Notes: a model not told the origin generated them from the sequence alone. Positions 6,568 through 14,373 are shown, counted from the first letter of the stretch. The stretch: DNA of 18,101 bases from a bacterium (GCA_029553225.1 JAKPCP010000068.1:1-18101), one strand, 5' to 3'. Numbers and translations are program-made.

Positions 6568-7383
6568 ATGAAAAAAAAGAAAAAAAATATTTTTAGAAAT
6601 TTAATAATAGTTTTAGTTTTTATTGGAATTTTATTTTTATTAAATTTATATCAAAAAGAAATAAAATCTTTTTCTTATAATCTTTTTTTACCGATTCAAA
6701 AAGTTTTTTGGAAAATAGGGGATAGTGCTTCTGATTTTTTTAATGTTTTTATAAAAATAAAAAGCGCTGCCGAAGAAATTAATAAATTAAAATCAGAAAA
6801 TAAAAAACTTTTATACGAGATTTCAGATTTAAGAGAGGTTAAAAAACAAAATGAATTTTTAAGAAAAGCTTTAAATATTGGATTAAATAAAGATTTTGAT
6901 ATTTTATTTGCCAATATTGTAGCAAAAGATATAAATTCAGATTCAATTTTGATCGATAAAGGAGAAGTTGATGGTGTCTTAAAAGATATGCCAGTTTTAA
7001 CTGAAGAAAAGATTTTAGTAGGAAAAGTTGAAGAAGTCTATAAAAATAGTTCGAAAATAATGCTTATTTCTAATAAAAAAAGTGAAATTGATGTAAAGAT
7101 TCAGAAAGAAGAGAACAATAATGATATTTTTGGAATTTTGAAGGGCGAAGGAAATTTTAAAATTATTTTAGATCTAATTCCAAACGAAAAAGAAGTTTTT
7201 AAAGATGATAAAATTATTACAACAAGTTTAGGCGGGATTTTTCCTCCGAATATTTTAATTGGAAAAATAAAAGAAGTTAAAAAAAGCGATGTTTCTTCAT
7301 TTCAGTATATAGAAGTTGATCCATACTTTGATATTAAAGACATCGAATCCTTATTTGTTGTGAAAAATATTTTAAATCATTAA
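6568..7383 (+). CDS. mreC: Rod shape-determining protein MreC
   Basis: Membrane-anchored protein that links the MreB cytoskeleton and MreD to the elongation peptidoglycan synthases PBP2 and RodA. The chosen start (ATG at 6568) gives 271 residues: a Lys-rich N-terminus, one transmembrane helix (about 11-28), a heptad-like coiled coil (about 65-105) and the beta-rich periplasmic-side domain with MreC features such as ILIDKGEVDGV and TTSLGGIFPPNILIGK near the end. A GTG at 6553 would add five residues; I prefer the ATG because it starts with the basic residues typical of a signal anchor. No clear Shine-Dalgarno sequence is present. mreD begins two bases after the stop, and mrdA follows, so context supports the call. 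No mreB is in the window. Confidence 0.92.
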   Translation: MKKKKKNIFRNLIIVLVFIGILFLLNLYQKEIKSFSYNLFLPIQKVFWKIGDSASDFFNVFIKIKSAAEEINKLKSENKKLLYEISDLREVKKQNEFLRKALNIGLNKDFDILFANIVAKDINSDSILIDKGEVDGVLKDMPVLTEEKILVGKVEEVYKNSSKIMLISNKKSEIDVKIQKEENNNDIFGILKGEGNFKIILDLIPNEKEVFKDDKIITTSLGGIFPPNILIGKIKEVKKSDVSSFQYIEVDPYFDIKDIESLFVVKNILNH

Positions 7384-7385
7384 AT

Positions 7386-7694
7386 ATGAATTTTAAAAAA
7401 ATATTAATTTTAATTTTTTTTCTTTATATCCTAATTATTTTTCAAACGAGTTTTTTAGTGCATTTTGATATATTAGGATTTATTCCAAACTTTATTATTA
7501 TTTTTATTGCTTTATTGTCATTATTTGAAAAAAATAAAAAATTTTTATCATTATCAGGATTATCAAGTATTGTTGGAGGTTTTTTTCTTGATTTATTTTC
7601 TTTTAGGCTGTTTGGCTTTTATATTTTAATATTATCTTTAATAACAATTTTTATAAAAAAGATTATTAAAAACTATGTTGAGATTTCCTTTTAA
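7386..7694 (+). CDS. mreD: MreD-like membrane protein, short
   Basis: A 102-residue, very hydrophobic protein with about four helices (near residues 5-24, 31-48, 54-74 and 78-93). MreD is the membrane partner of MreC in the elongation complex and usually has about 160 residues with five or six helices, so this is a reduced form. Similarity is limited to features such as LGFIPNFIIIF and a Gly-Gly-Phe-Phe-Leu-Asp segment resembling the GxxxD region of MreD. The assignment rests mainly on its place between mreC (2-bp gap) and the PBP2 gene, whose start it overlaps by 20 bp, suggesting translational coupling. No frameshift is evident that would explain the shortness. Confidence 0.78.
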   Translation: MNFKKILILIFFLYILIIFQTSFLVHFDILGFIPNFIIIFIALLSLFEKNKKFLSLSGLSSIVGGFFLDLFSFRLFGFYILILSLITIFIKKIIKNYVEISF

Positions 7695-9630
7695 TAAAAA
7701 ATCAAAAATTAAAAAATTAACTAAAGAATATATTGAACCGAATGAAATATTTTTAGATTCTTTGGCTAAAAAAAAGGAGGAAGAATTGAATATTTCGGAG
7801 AAAAAAATAGAAGTGCCTTTGTCATATAAGCTTCTTAAATCTTTTTTTGCTTTTTCATTTTTCTTGCTTTTTGTGCTTTTTTTAAGGACAATTCAGTTCC
7901 AAGTTTTTGAGAACAAAGAATTATTAGCAAAATCCAACAGAAATAAATTTGTTTCAAATTCTTTAGAATCTTATAGGGGAGTGATATATGATTCTAAGGG
8001 AAAACAATTAGTTTTTAATAAATTAAGTTTTGATTTAATTGTTGATAAGAAAAAGCTTTTTGAAACAGAAAAAGAAAAAAATGATACCTTGAAAATGCTA
8101 TCAGAAATTTTTAATTTAAGCGAAAAAGAATTAGAAGAAAAAATTAATAAAGAAGATGGTGAAAAAATAGTTTTATTTAAAAATATTGATTCTCAGCCAT
8201 TAATTAAATTAAAGCCGAAAATTCTTGATTTTAAATCCTTAGAGATAAAGGTTAAATCAATTAGAAATTATTCAGATGGTCCTGTTTTTTCTCATATATT
8301 AGGTTATATGGGTCAAATAAATAAAGAAGAATTAGAAAATTTTAATGAATATTCATTATTTGATAGTATTGGCAAATCAGGGTTAGAAAAATTTTATGAA
8401 AGCATTTTAAGAGAAAAACAAGGAAAAATTCAAGTTGAAAAAGATGCTTATGGTAATATTTTGTCTGAAAAAGTTATTTCAACGCCGCAATCAGGTAAAA
8501 GTTTAGTGCTTTATTTAGATGCTGATTTGCAAAAAAAAATAACTGAAGAAATGGAAAAAATGTTAAAAGAAGTAAATGGTAAAAAGGGAGCAGCAGTGGC
8601 AATAGATCCAAGGACAGGTGGAGTATTAAGTTTGGTAAGTTTTCCTTTATTTGATAATAATATTTTTACCCAAGAAGATAATAAAGATTTAGTTAAAAAT
8701 ATTTTAGAAGACAAAAATAATCCTTTGTTTAATCGGGCTGTTTCTGCTCAATATCCAACTGGTTCTATTATTAAGCCATTAATTTCTTCGGCAGCGCTTG
8801 AAGAAAAAATAATTTCTCCAGAAAAAAAGATTAATTGTCAGGGAAAAATAACTATTTTAAACCCTTATAATCCGGAAAAAGAAACAATAAAAAAAGATTG
8901 GACTACCCATGGTTTAACTGATATGAGAAAAGCAATTGCGGAATCTTGTAATGTATATTTTTATACAATTGGAGGGGGTTATAAAGATCAGATTGGATTA
9001 GGTCCAACAAAAATTAAAAAATATCTTGAATTATTTGGGTGGGGAAATAAAACAGGAATTGATATTTTTTCGGAAAGCAAGGGTTTTATTCCAACTCCTC
9101 AGTGGAAAAAGGAATTTAAAGGAGAGAATTGGTATAATGGAGATACATATAATCTTTCCATAGGGCAGGGAGATATTTTAATAACACCTTTGCAAGTTGC
9201 TTTATCTTATTCAGCAATTGCTAATAATGGCATTCTTTTTAAACCTTTAATTGTTAAGGAAATTATAGATGAAAATAAAAATATAATACAAGAAAACAAG
9301 CCTCAGATTATAAGAGAAAATTTTACTGATAAAGAAAATCTTAAAGTAGTAAGAGAAGGAATGAGAATGACAGTTACAGCTGAAAATGCGCCTTTAGCAT
9401 CAGCTCCAAGCTTAAATGATTTACCAGTAAAAGTGGCAGCAAAAACTGGGACAGCAGAAACAGGGAAAAATAATTATTTACATAAATGGATTACTGTATT
9501 TGCTCCTTACGATAATCCAGAAATAGTTTTAACAATTGTAATAGAGGATATACCAGATACTCAACCGACAACAATTCCAATTGCAAAAGAAGTTTTAAAT
9601 TGGTATTTTAAAGAAAAAATAACAAAATAA
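7675..9630 (+). CDS. mrdA: Penicillin-binding protein 2 (class B, D,D-transpeptidase)
   Basis: Transpeptidase that cross-links peptidoglycan during elongation. The 651 residues comprise a charged cytoplasmic N-terminus of about 50 residues, one membrane helix (about 53-70), a dimerisation domain starting with RGVIYD (101-106), and a transpeptidase domain with all three active-site motifs: Ser364-x-x-Lys367 in YPTGSIIKP, Ser424-Cys-Asn426, and Lys590-Thr-Gly592. The catalytic residues are intact. The N-terminal cytoplasmic segment is longer than the usual 10-20 residues. The ATG at 7675 lies within the end of mreD. The MreC-MreD context supports PBP2 rather than the septal PBP3. The partner glycosyltransferase RodA is not next to it. 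Confidence 0.93.
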   Translation: MLRFPFNKKSKIKKLTKEYIEPNEIFLDSLAKKKEEELNISEKKIEVPLSYKLLKSFFAFSFFLLFVLFLRTIQFQVFENKELLAKSNRNKFVSNSLESYRGVIYDSKGKQLVFNKLSFDLIVDKKKLFETEKEKNDTLKMLSEIFNLSEKELEEKINKEDGEKIVLFKNIDSQPLIKLKPKILDFKSLEIKVKSIRNYSDGPVFSHILGYMGQINKEELENFNEYSLFDSIGKSGLEKFYESILREKQGKIQVEKDAYGNILSEKVISTPQSGKSLVLYLDADLQKKITEEMEKMLKEVNGKKGAAVAIDPRTGGVLSLVSFPLFDNNIFTQEDNKDLVKNILEDKNNPLFNRAVSAQYPTGSIIKPLISSAALEEKIISPEKKINCQGKITILNPYNPEKETIKKDWTTHGLTDMRKAIAESCNVYFYTIGGGYKDQIGLGPTKIKKYLELFGWGNKTGIDIFSESKGFIPTPQWKKEFKGENWYNGDTYNLSIGQGDILITPLQVALSYSAIANNGILFKPLIVKEIIDENKNIIQENKPQIIRENFTDKENLKVVREGMRMTVTAENAPLASAPSLNDLPVKVAAKTGTAETGKNNYLHKWITVFAPYDNPEIVLTIVIEDIPDTQPTTIPIAKEVLNWYFKEKITK

Positions 9631-9643
9631 ATAAAAAAATAAG

Positions 9644-10138
9644 ATGGCAAAAGAAAAAAAAGAAAACAAAAGAAATAATTATTATTTAACAGAAGAAGGT
9701 CTTAAAAAAATTAAACAAGATCTTAACTATTTAAAAAATGTTAAAAGAAAAGAAATTTCTGAACGTTTAAAAGAAGCAATTTCATATGGTGATTTAAGTG
9801 AAAATTTTGCATATCAGCAAGCAAAAGAAGATCAAGCTTTTTTAGAAGGGAAAATAAACGAATTAGAAAAATTAATAAATAGAGCATCTGTTGTTGAAAG
9901 TAAAGATAAAGACAGTGTTCATCTTGGAAACATTGTAACAATTGTAGAAATTTCTGATAATAAAAAAGAAGAAGAAACTTTTACTTTAGTTAGTTCGGCA
10001 GAGGCAGATGTTTTTTCTGGAAAAATTTCTGTAGATTCTCCTATTGGTCAAAAGTTATTAAATTTAAAAGAAGGAGATATTTTTATTTTAGAAACCCAAA
10101 ACGGGAAAAAAGAATATAAAATTATAAAAATTCAATAA
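9644..10138 (+). CDS. greA: Transcription elongation factor GreA
   Basis: Binds the secondary channel of RNA polymerase and stimulates cleavage of backtracked RNA. The 164 residues include an N-terminal coiled-coil hairpin (about 12-85) whose tip reads YGDLSENFAYQQAKEDQ, with the acidic residues Asp50 and Glu53 that position the catalytic metal, and a C-terminal FKBP-like domain (about 90-164; SPIGQKLLNLKEGD). An extra basic N-terminus (AKEKKENKR) precedes the usual YYLT start. It lies 13 bp after mrdA and 2 bp before gltX. The intact acidic tip argues against an inhibitory Gfh-type paralogue. Confidence 0.94.
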   Translation: MAKEKKENKRNNYYLTEEGLKKIKQDLNYLKNVKRKEISERLKEAISYGDLSENFAYQQAKEDQAFLEGKINELEKLINRASVVESKDKDSVHLGNIVTIVEISDNKKEEETFTLVSSAEADVFSGKISVDSPIGQKLLNLKEGDIFILETQNGKKEYKIIKIQ

Positions 10139-10140
10139 AT

Positions 10141-11772
10141 ATGGAAGCAATTTCAAGTTTTAGTGGGAAAAATAAAAATGTAAGGACAAGATTTGCTCCT
10201 TCTCCAACAGGGCTTTTTCATATTGGAAGTGCAAGAACAGCATTATTTAACTATCTTTTTGCTAAAAAAGAAGAAGGTTCATTTATTTTAAGAATTGAAG
10301 ATACTGATAAAGAAAGGTCAAATAGTATTTTTGAAAATGATATTATTGAAAATTTGAAATGGTTAGGAATTTTATGGGACGAAGGGCCTGTTTATAATGA
10401 GGAAAAAATAAATGGGAAAAATTTTATCGGGGATTACGGGCCTTATCGGCAAAGTGAAAGAACTGAAATTTATAAAAAATATTTAGAAAAACTTTTAGAA
10501 GAAAAAAAAGCATATTATTGTTTTTGTACTCCTGAAGAATTAGAAGCAAAAAGACAATATCAAATAAGTATTGGCAATCCGTATCATTATGATGGGAAAT
10601 GCGCTGGTCTTTCTGAAAAAGAAATACTAGATAATTTAAAACAAGGCAAGAAATATGTAATTAGGTTAAAAGTGCCAGCAAAAAAAATAGAAATAAATGA
10701 TTTAATTAGGGGAAAGGTAGAATTTAATACAGAACTTTTAGGAGATATTATTATTGCTAAAGATTTAAACGCTCCTTTATTCAATTTTTCAGGAGCAATA
10801 GATGATTTTGAGATGAAAATTACTCATGTCATAAGAGGAGAAGATCATTTATCAAATACTCCAAAACAAATCATAATTCAAGAAGCATTAGGTTTTTATC
10901 GGCCTTATTATGCTCATCTGCCTTTAATTTTAGGCCCTGATAAAAGTAAATTAAGCAAAAGACATGGTGCTGTTTCTGTTTCTGAATATAAAAAAGATGG
11001 GTATTTAAAAGAGGCGTTGATTAATATGATTGCTCTTTTAGGTTGGAATCCGGGAAATGAAAAAGAGATTTATTCATTAAAAGAATTGATTAAAGATTTT
11101 TCTATAGAAAAAATAAATAAATCAGGAGCAATTTTTAATATTAAAAAATTGGATTATTTAAATGGTTTTTATATTAGACAAAAATCAATAAATGAAATTA
11201 CAGAGCTATGTCTTCCATATTTAATTGAAGCACGTCTTATAATTCCTATAATAAAAGAGCAAGAAAGAATTTTAAGCTTTAAAAATTCTTTTGAAAAAGA
11301 GATTATTCAGGAAAAATTTTTAACAGAGAGCGAGAAAGAAATTTCTTTAGAGGAAATTAAAAAAATTATTTCATTATATCAAGAAAGATTAAAAAAATTA
11401 TCAGAAGTTGTGGAATTAACTGATTTTTTCTTTAAAAAAGAAATAAAATACGAAAAAGATTTATTAAAATGGAAAACAATGACAGAAAAAGATTTATTAT
11501 ATGTTTTAGATAAATTAGAAGAAATATTATCTAAAATTGAAGAAAAAGATTTTAATAAAGATAATTTAAAAGAGATTTTAGATTTAGAAAGCGAGAAAAC
11601 AGGAAAAGAATTAAATATGATAGGCGATAGGGGACATTTATTATGGCCTTTAAGAGTTGCCTTAACAGGAAAAGAAGCATCTGCAGGGCCTTTTGAAATT
11701 GCTGAAATTTTAGGAAAAGATGAAACTATTAAAAGAATTAGAGCAGCTAAAAATTTAATTTTGGATAAATGA
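10141..11772 (+). CDS. gltX: Glutamyl-tRNA synthetase
   Basis: Class I synthetase that charges tRNA-Glu with glutamate. The 543 residues show the signature FAPSPTGLFHIGSART with the HIGH-type motif at 27-30, and the KMSKS-type motif KLSKR at 270-274. A zinc site matches the spacing of E. coli GluRS: Cys127, Cys129, Tyr150 and Cys154. A helical anticodon-binding domain fills the C-terminal half. It is longer than the common 460-490 residues, with an N-terminal extension of about 13 residues and insertions in the C-terminal part. Whether it also charges tRNA-Gln cannot be told from this window. The ATG at 10141 is 2 bp after greA, and its TGA stop overlaps the next start, so an operon is likely. 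Confidence 0.96.
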   Translation: MEAISSFSGKNKNVRTRFAPSPTGLFHIGSARTALFNYLFAKKEEGSFILRIEDTDKERSNSIFENDIIENLKWLGILWDEGPVYNEEKINGKNFIGDYGPYRQSERTEIYKKYLEKLLEEKKAYYCFCTPEELEAKRQYQISIGNPYHYDGKCAGLSEKEILDNLKQGKKYVIRLKVPAKKIEINDLIRGKVEFNTELLGDIIIAKDLNAPLFNFSGAIDDFEMKITHVIRGEDHLSNTPKQIIIQEALGFYRPYYAHLPLILGPDKSKLSKRHGAVSVSEYKKDGYLKEALINMIALLGWNPGNEKEIYSLKELIKDFSIEKINKSGAIFNIKKLDYLNGFYIRQKSINEITELCLPYLIEARLIIPIIKEQERILSFKNSFEKEIIQEKFLTESEKEISLEEIKKIISLYQERLKKLSEVVELTDFFFKKEIKYEKDLLKWKTMTEKDLLYVLDKLEEILSKIEEKDFNKDNLKEILDLESEKTGKELNMIGDRGHLLWPLRVALTGKEASAGPFEIAEILGKDETIKRIRAAKNLILDK

Positions 11773-12206
11773 AAAGAAAAATATTTTTTATTTTTTTTAT
11801 TTTATATTTATTTTTCTTTTTTAATTTTATTTTTGCTCAAAGTGATATAAATAATTTAAACAATATTAATAATTTTTCAATTAAAGATTTTTTTAAAAAA
11901 AACCCAGAAGATATTAATTTTTTAGAAAAAATTAAACAAACTGATATATATTATAAATTAGAAACATTTTGGAGCTCTTTTTTAAAACCACCTCTTAATA
12001 ATTTAATAGAGAAGACAAAAAACGCTATTTTTAATAAAACAGAAATTAATAATATTAACTTAAAAAAAAAGATAAAAAATGAGATTAATAAAGAAAAAAA
12101 TGAGACAATAAATGAATTTCAGGAAATAAAAAAGCAAGAATATCAAAAAATAAAACAAAAAATTAAAGAAGAATTTAAAAATTTAATTAATAATTATAAA
12201 GAGTAG
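11769..12206 (+). CDS. Secreted or anchored protein of unknown function
   Basis: A 145-residue protein not recognised as a known family. It starts with a strong signal peptide: MKRK, a Phe/Ile/Leu core (5-20) and a likely cleavage after Ala23 (FA-QSD). The mature part is Asn/Lys/Glu/Ile-rich. A segment with Trp and two Pro (about 67-77, FWSSFLKPP) precedes a long charged, helix-forming tail (about 92-145) that looks coiled-coil-like. No catalytic motif is visible. Its ATG overlaps the gltX stop (ATGA), which suggests translational coupling and cotranscription with gltX. Export is well supported; a structural or envelope role is only a guess. Confidence 0.75.
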   Translation: MKRKIFFIFFILYLFFFFNFIFAQSDINNLNNINNFSIKDFFKKNPEDINFLEKIKQTDIYYKLETFWSSFLKPPLNNLIEKTKNAIFNKTEINNINLKKKIKNEINKEKNETINEFQEIKKQEYQKIKQKIKEEFKNLINNYKE

Positions 12207-12222
12207 GAGGTGGGGTTTTTAC

Positions 12223-12251
12223 TTGACATCTGTTTTTATAAATAATAATAT
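12223..12251 (+). promoter_or_regulatory. Promoter upstream of the tyrosine recombinase
   Basis: TTGACA (12223-12228), a 17-bp spacer and TAATAT (12246-12251) predict a start near 12258, directly at the inverted repeat 12260-12293. The mRNA would carry an untranslated leader of about 170 nt before xer. Confidence 0.68.
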
Positions 12252-12259
12252 ATAGTTAG

Positions 12260-12293
12260 AAAATGTCGTAAAATGTAGGTAAAGCGACATTTT
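12260..12293 (+). repeat. 9-bp inverted repeat at the predicted xer transcription start
   Basis: aaaatgtcg (12260-12268) and cgacatttt (12285-12293) flank a 16-nt spacer. This may be a hairpin at the 5' end of the xer mRNA, a repressor site or a recombination site. Part of it (aaatgtcgtaaaatgt) recurs with two changes just past the end of xer at 13412-13427. Confidence 0.7.
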
Positions 12294-12331
12294 ATATAAA
12301 AAAATAAGATTATATATAAAAAACGAGAATA

Positions 12332-12370
12332 ATATAAATATCTATGCTTTTATATAAATATTTATGCTTT
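12332..12370 (+). repeat. Two-copy 20-bp tandem repeat
   Basis: atataaatatctatgcttt (12332-12350) is repeated with one change at 12352-12370, a period of 20 bp. It lies in the untranslated stretch between the promoter at 12223 and the xer start. The rest of the 220-bp gap is A/T-rich without other clear signals. Confidence 0.75.
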
Positions 12371-12426
12371 GATTAATTTTTTTAAAAATAAATATTATTT
12401 AAAAATAAAAATTTAAAATTAAAATT

Positions 12427-13377
12427 ATGAAAAATTCTGATAAAACAATTATTGAACATATCCCCGACTTTTTAGATTATTGCGAGGTTGAAAAAGGATT
12501 ATCTGATAATACTCAAGAAAACTATAAGCGGTATCTTGATAAATTTAGAGAATGGTTAAAATATAAGAATTTAAGCAATATTAAACCACACGAATTAACA
12601 CCTCAGCATATTTGGGACTATCGGCTTTATCTTTCTCGCTATATTAACCCTAAAACAAAAAAGGGGCTAGATAAGACAACCCAAAACTATTATTTAATCG
12701 CTTTACGCGGCTTTTTAAGCTATTTTGTGGCAAAAGATATAAATTCCATCCCGCCGGATAAAATTACGCTTCCTAAACCTGATAAAAAGACAAAAACAAT
12801 AAAATTTCTCACCTTAGATCAAGTTGCAAAGCTTTTAGAGGCCCCAGATACAACAAATATTATTGGTTTAAGAGACAGGGCTATTTTAGAAACTTTTTTT
12901 TCTACAGGTTTAAGAATTCAAGAGCTTACTTCTTTAAATGTAGAGCAATTTAAAAACATAGAAGATAAAGATGAGTTAGAGTTAGGAATTATTGGAAAAG
13001 GAGGTGTTCCGAGAACTGTTTATTTTTCAAAGCGCGCTTTGTTTTGGATTAAAAAATATTTAAACCAAAGAAAAGATAAAGAAAAGCCATTATTTATCCA
13101 TTTTAGAGCAAAAAAAGATGCTGATCCTCGTTTAACTTGTCGTTCCATTGAGAGAATTGTTAAAAAATATGCAATAAAATCAGGAATTCCAATTTTTACC
13201 ACTCCTCATACGCTTCGTCATTCTTATGCTACTGATTTATTAAATAAAGGAGTTGATTTGCGAACAATTCAAGAATTTTTAGGGCATAAAAATATTGTTA
13301 CAACCCAAATATATACTCATGTTACGAATAAGAGATTAAAGGATATTCATAAAAAATTTCATTCTCTTTCTGAATGA
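12427..13377 (+). CDS. Xer-type site-specific tyrosine recombinase
   Basis: Cuts and rejoins DNA at a specific site through a tyrosine-DNA intermediate. The 316 residues have an N-terminal SAM-like core-binding domain (about 8-105; FLDYCEVEKGLSDNTQENY) and a C-terminal catalytic domain with the full set: Arg163 (GLRIQEL), Lys191 (GKGGVPR), His261 and Arg264 (HTLRH), His287 (GHKN) and the nucleophile Tyr296 (IYTHV). Length and sequence match XerC/XerD/XerA proteins rather than phage integrases, so chromosome dimer resolution is the likely role, possibly as the only Xer. The start is the ATG at 12427 after a long A-rich leader. Codon use looks slightly less extreme than its neighbours in the first part, but I see no mobile element around it. 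Confidence 0.93.
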   Translation: MKNSDKTIIEHIPDFLDYCEVEKGLSDNTQENYKRYLDKFREWLKYKNLSNIKPHELTPQHIWDYRLYLSRYINPKTKKGLDKTTQNYYLIALRGFLSYFVAKDINSIPPDKITLPKPDKKTKTIKFLTLDQVAKLLEAPDTTNIIGLRDRAILETFFSTGLRIQELTSLNVEQFKNIEDKDELELGIIGKGGVPRTVYFSKRALFWIKKYLNQRKDKEKPLFIHFRAKKDADPRLTCRSIERIVKKYAIKSGIPIFTTPHTLRHSYATDLLNKGVDLRTIQEFLGHKNIVTTQIYTHVTNKRLKDIHKKFHSLSE

Positions 13378-13432
13378 AAATTAGTTTTTAGGATTGTTTT
13401 TTAGAATTAATAAATGTCGCAAAATATTAATC

Positions 13433-14113
13433 TTATTTTCCAAATCTTCTTTGGCGAGAATAATAATCATTTAATGCTTTTTCTAAATCTTTTTCAGTAA
13501 AATCAGGCCAATATTTTGAAGAGAAATACAATTCAGAATAAGCAGATTGCCAAAGCAGAAAATTAGAAAGCCGTTTTTCTTTGCCTGTTCTTATTAAAAG
13601 ATCTAAATCAGTTGTCCAAAGATTTTGAGAGATAGTTTTTTCATTAATTTTTTCTAAAGGAATTTTCTTTTCTATAATTTTTTTGACAACTTCAACTATT
13701 TCATTCCTTCCCCCATAACTTAAAGCAAAATTAACAGTCATTTTTTTATTATTTTTTGTTGAATTTTCTACCTTTTCAATTTCTTTTTGCAATGATTTAG
13801 GCAATTTTTCTTTTTGGCCAATTACTCTTATTCTTATTTTTTCTTTTTTTGCCGTATCTTCATAATCTTTTATCATTTCTTCTGCTAATTTCATTAAATA
13901 ATCAACTTCTTTTTTTGATCTTTTCCAGTTTTCTGTAGAAAAAACAAAAAAAGTTAAATTTTTTATTCCTCTTTTATTTGCCCATTCAATTGCTTTTTTG
14001 ACCTTATCTATCCCCTTTTTATGACCTTCAAAAGTAGGCAATCCCCTTTTTTTAGCCCATCTTCTATTTCCATCAATTATAATTCCTAAATGATTAATTG
14101 TTTTTTCTTTCAT
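13433..14113 (-). CDS. uppS: Isoprenyl transferase (undecaprenyl diphosphate synthase type)
   Basis: Cis-prenyltransferase that extends farnesyl diphosphate with isopentenyl diphosphate to make the lipid carrier for peptidoglycan and other envelope polymers. The 226 residues show the family motifs: HLGIIIDGNRRWAKKRG with catalytic Asp14, EGHKKG (29-34), FSTENWKRSKKEV (58-70), YGGRNEI (133-139), and RTGKEKRLSNFLLWQ (175-189) followed by SELYFSSKYWPDF. GNRR replaces the common GNGR, and RTGKEKR the common RTSGEQR. It converges on the recombinase gene with a 55-bp gap lacking a clear terminator. Product chain length cannot be told from sequence alone, though it fits the nearby wall-synthesis genes. 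Confidence 0.94.
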   Translation of the reverse strand: MKEKTINHLGIIIDGNRRWAKKRGLPTFEGHKKGIDKVKKAIEWANKRGIKNLTFFVFSTENWKRSKKEVDYLMKLAEEMIKDYEDTAKKEKIRIRVIGQKEKLPKSLQKEIEKVENSTKNNKKMTVNFALSYGGRNEIVEVVKKIIEKKIPLEKINEKTISQNLWTTDLDLLIRTGKEKRLSNFLLWQSAYSELYFSSKYWPDFTEKDLEKALNDYYSRQRRFGK

Positions 14114-14185
14114 ATTTATTATTTTTTTATTGCTTTTGTGTTTTTCTTTTAACTTTAATTTAAAAAAAGATAAAAATCAAGTTTT

Positions 14186-14341
14186 TTAAAAATTTTCTTC
14201 AAATTGAATTGGCATTTTACTTTGCTCTTTTGAAACAATAAATCCTATAGAAAATGAAAATAAAGAAATTAAAACAATAATAATAAAAATTAATATTTCC
14301 TTTTGATATTTTTTGACAAAAAATTTAAATTTTGATAACAT
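14186..14341 (-). CDS. Small single-pass membrane protein, unknown
   Basis: A 51-residue reading frame beginning at the ATG complementary to 14339-14341 and ending TAA at 14186-14188. It reads MLSKFKFFVKKYQKEI, a hydrophobic helix (about 17-38, Ile/Leu/Phe/Ser), then GFIVSKEQSKMPIQFEENF. A basic N-terminus, a single helix and a short acidic C-terminus with a Pro-Ile motif are the plan of many small membrane proteins. The predicted topology places the C-terminus outside. It lies 72 bp upstream of uppS on the same strand and divergent from rpmA. I do not recognise a family. The open frame, clean membrane helix and location in an otherwise empty gap support it being real. Confidence 0.65.
   Translation of the reverse strand: MLSKFKFFVKKYQKEILIFIIIVLISLFSFSIGFIVSKEQSKMPIQFEENF
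14313..14341 (+). promoter_or_regulatory. Promoter of rpmA, inside the small membrane protein gene
   Basis: TTGACA (14313-14318), a 17-bp spacer and TAACAT (14336-14341) predict a start near 14348, about 26 nt before the bL27 start codon. It overlaps the first codons of the minus-strand small membrane protein. Confidence 0.5.
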
Positions 14342-14373
14342 TATTTTATAAAATAATTAATATTTTATTTATT

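Noticed and set aside
9741..9941. Antisense open frame opposite greA, and similar frames opposite mreC, mrdA, gltX, xer and ctpA
   Set aside because: They are mirror products of A-rich coding sequence; the sense genes carry clear family motifs.
12207..12426. CRISPR-like array in the repeat-rich gap before xer
   Set aside because: Only two tandem 20-bp copies without spacers, and no cas gene in the window.
12427..13377. Recombinase as integrase of a mobile element or integron
   Set aside because: No tRNA attachment site next to it, no cassette repeats, no excisionase, phage or transposon genes; length and motifs fit a housekeeping Xer protein.
14332..14373. Upstream TTG start for bL27 adding 14 residues
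   Set aside because: The added residues are hydrophobic and foreign to bL27; the ATG at 14374 gives the normal N-terminus, and the proposed promoter would start transcription after the TTG.
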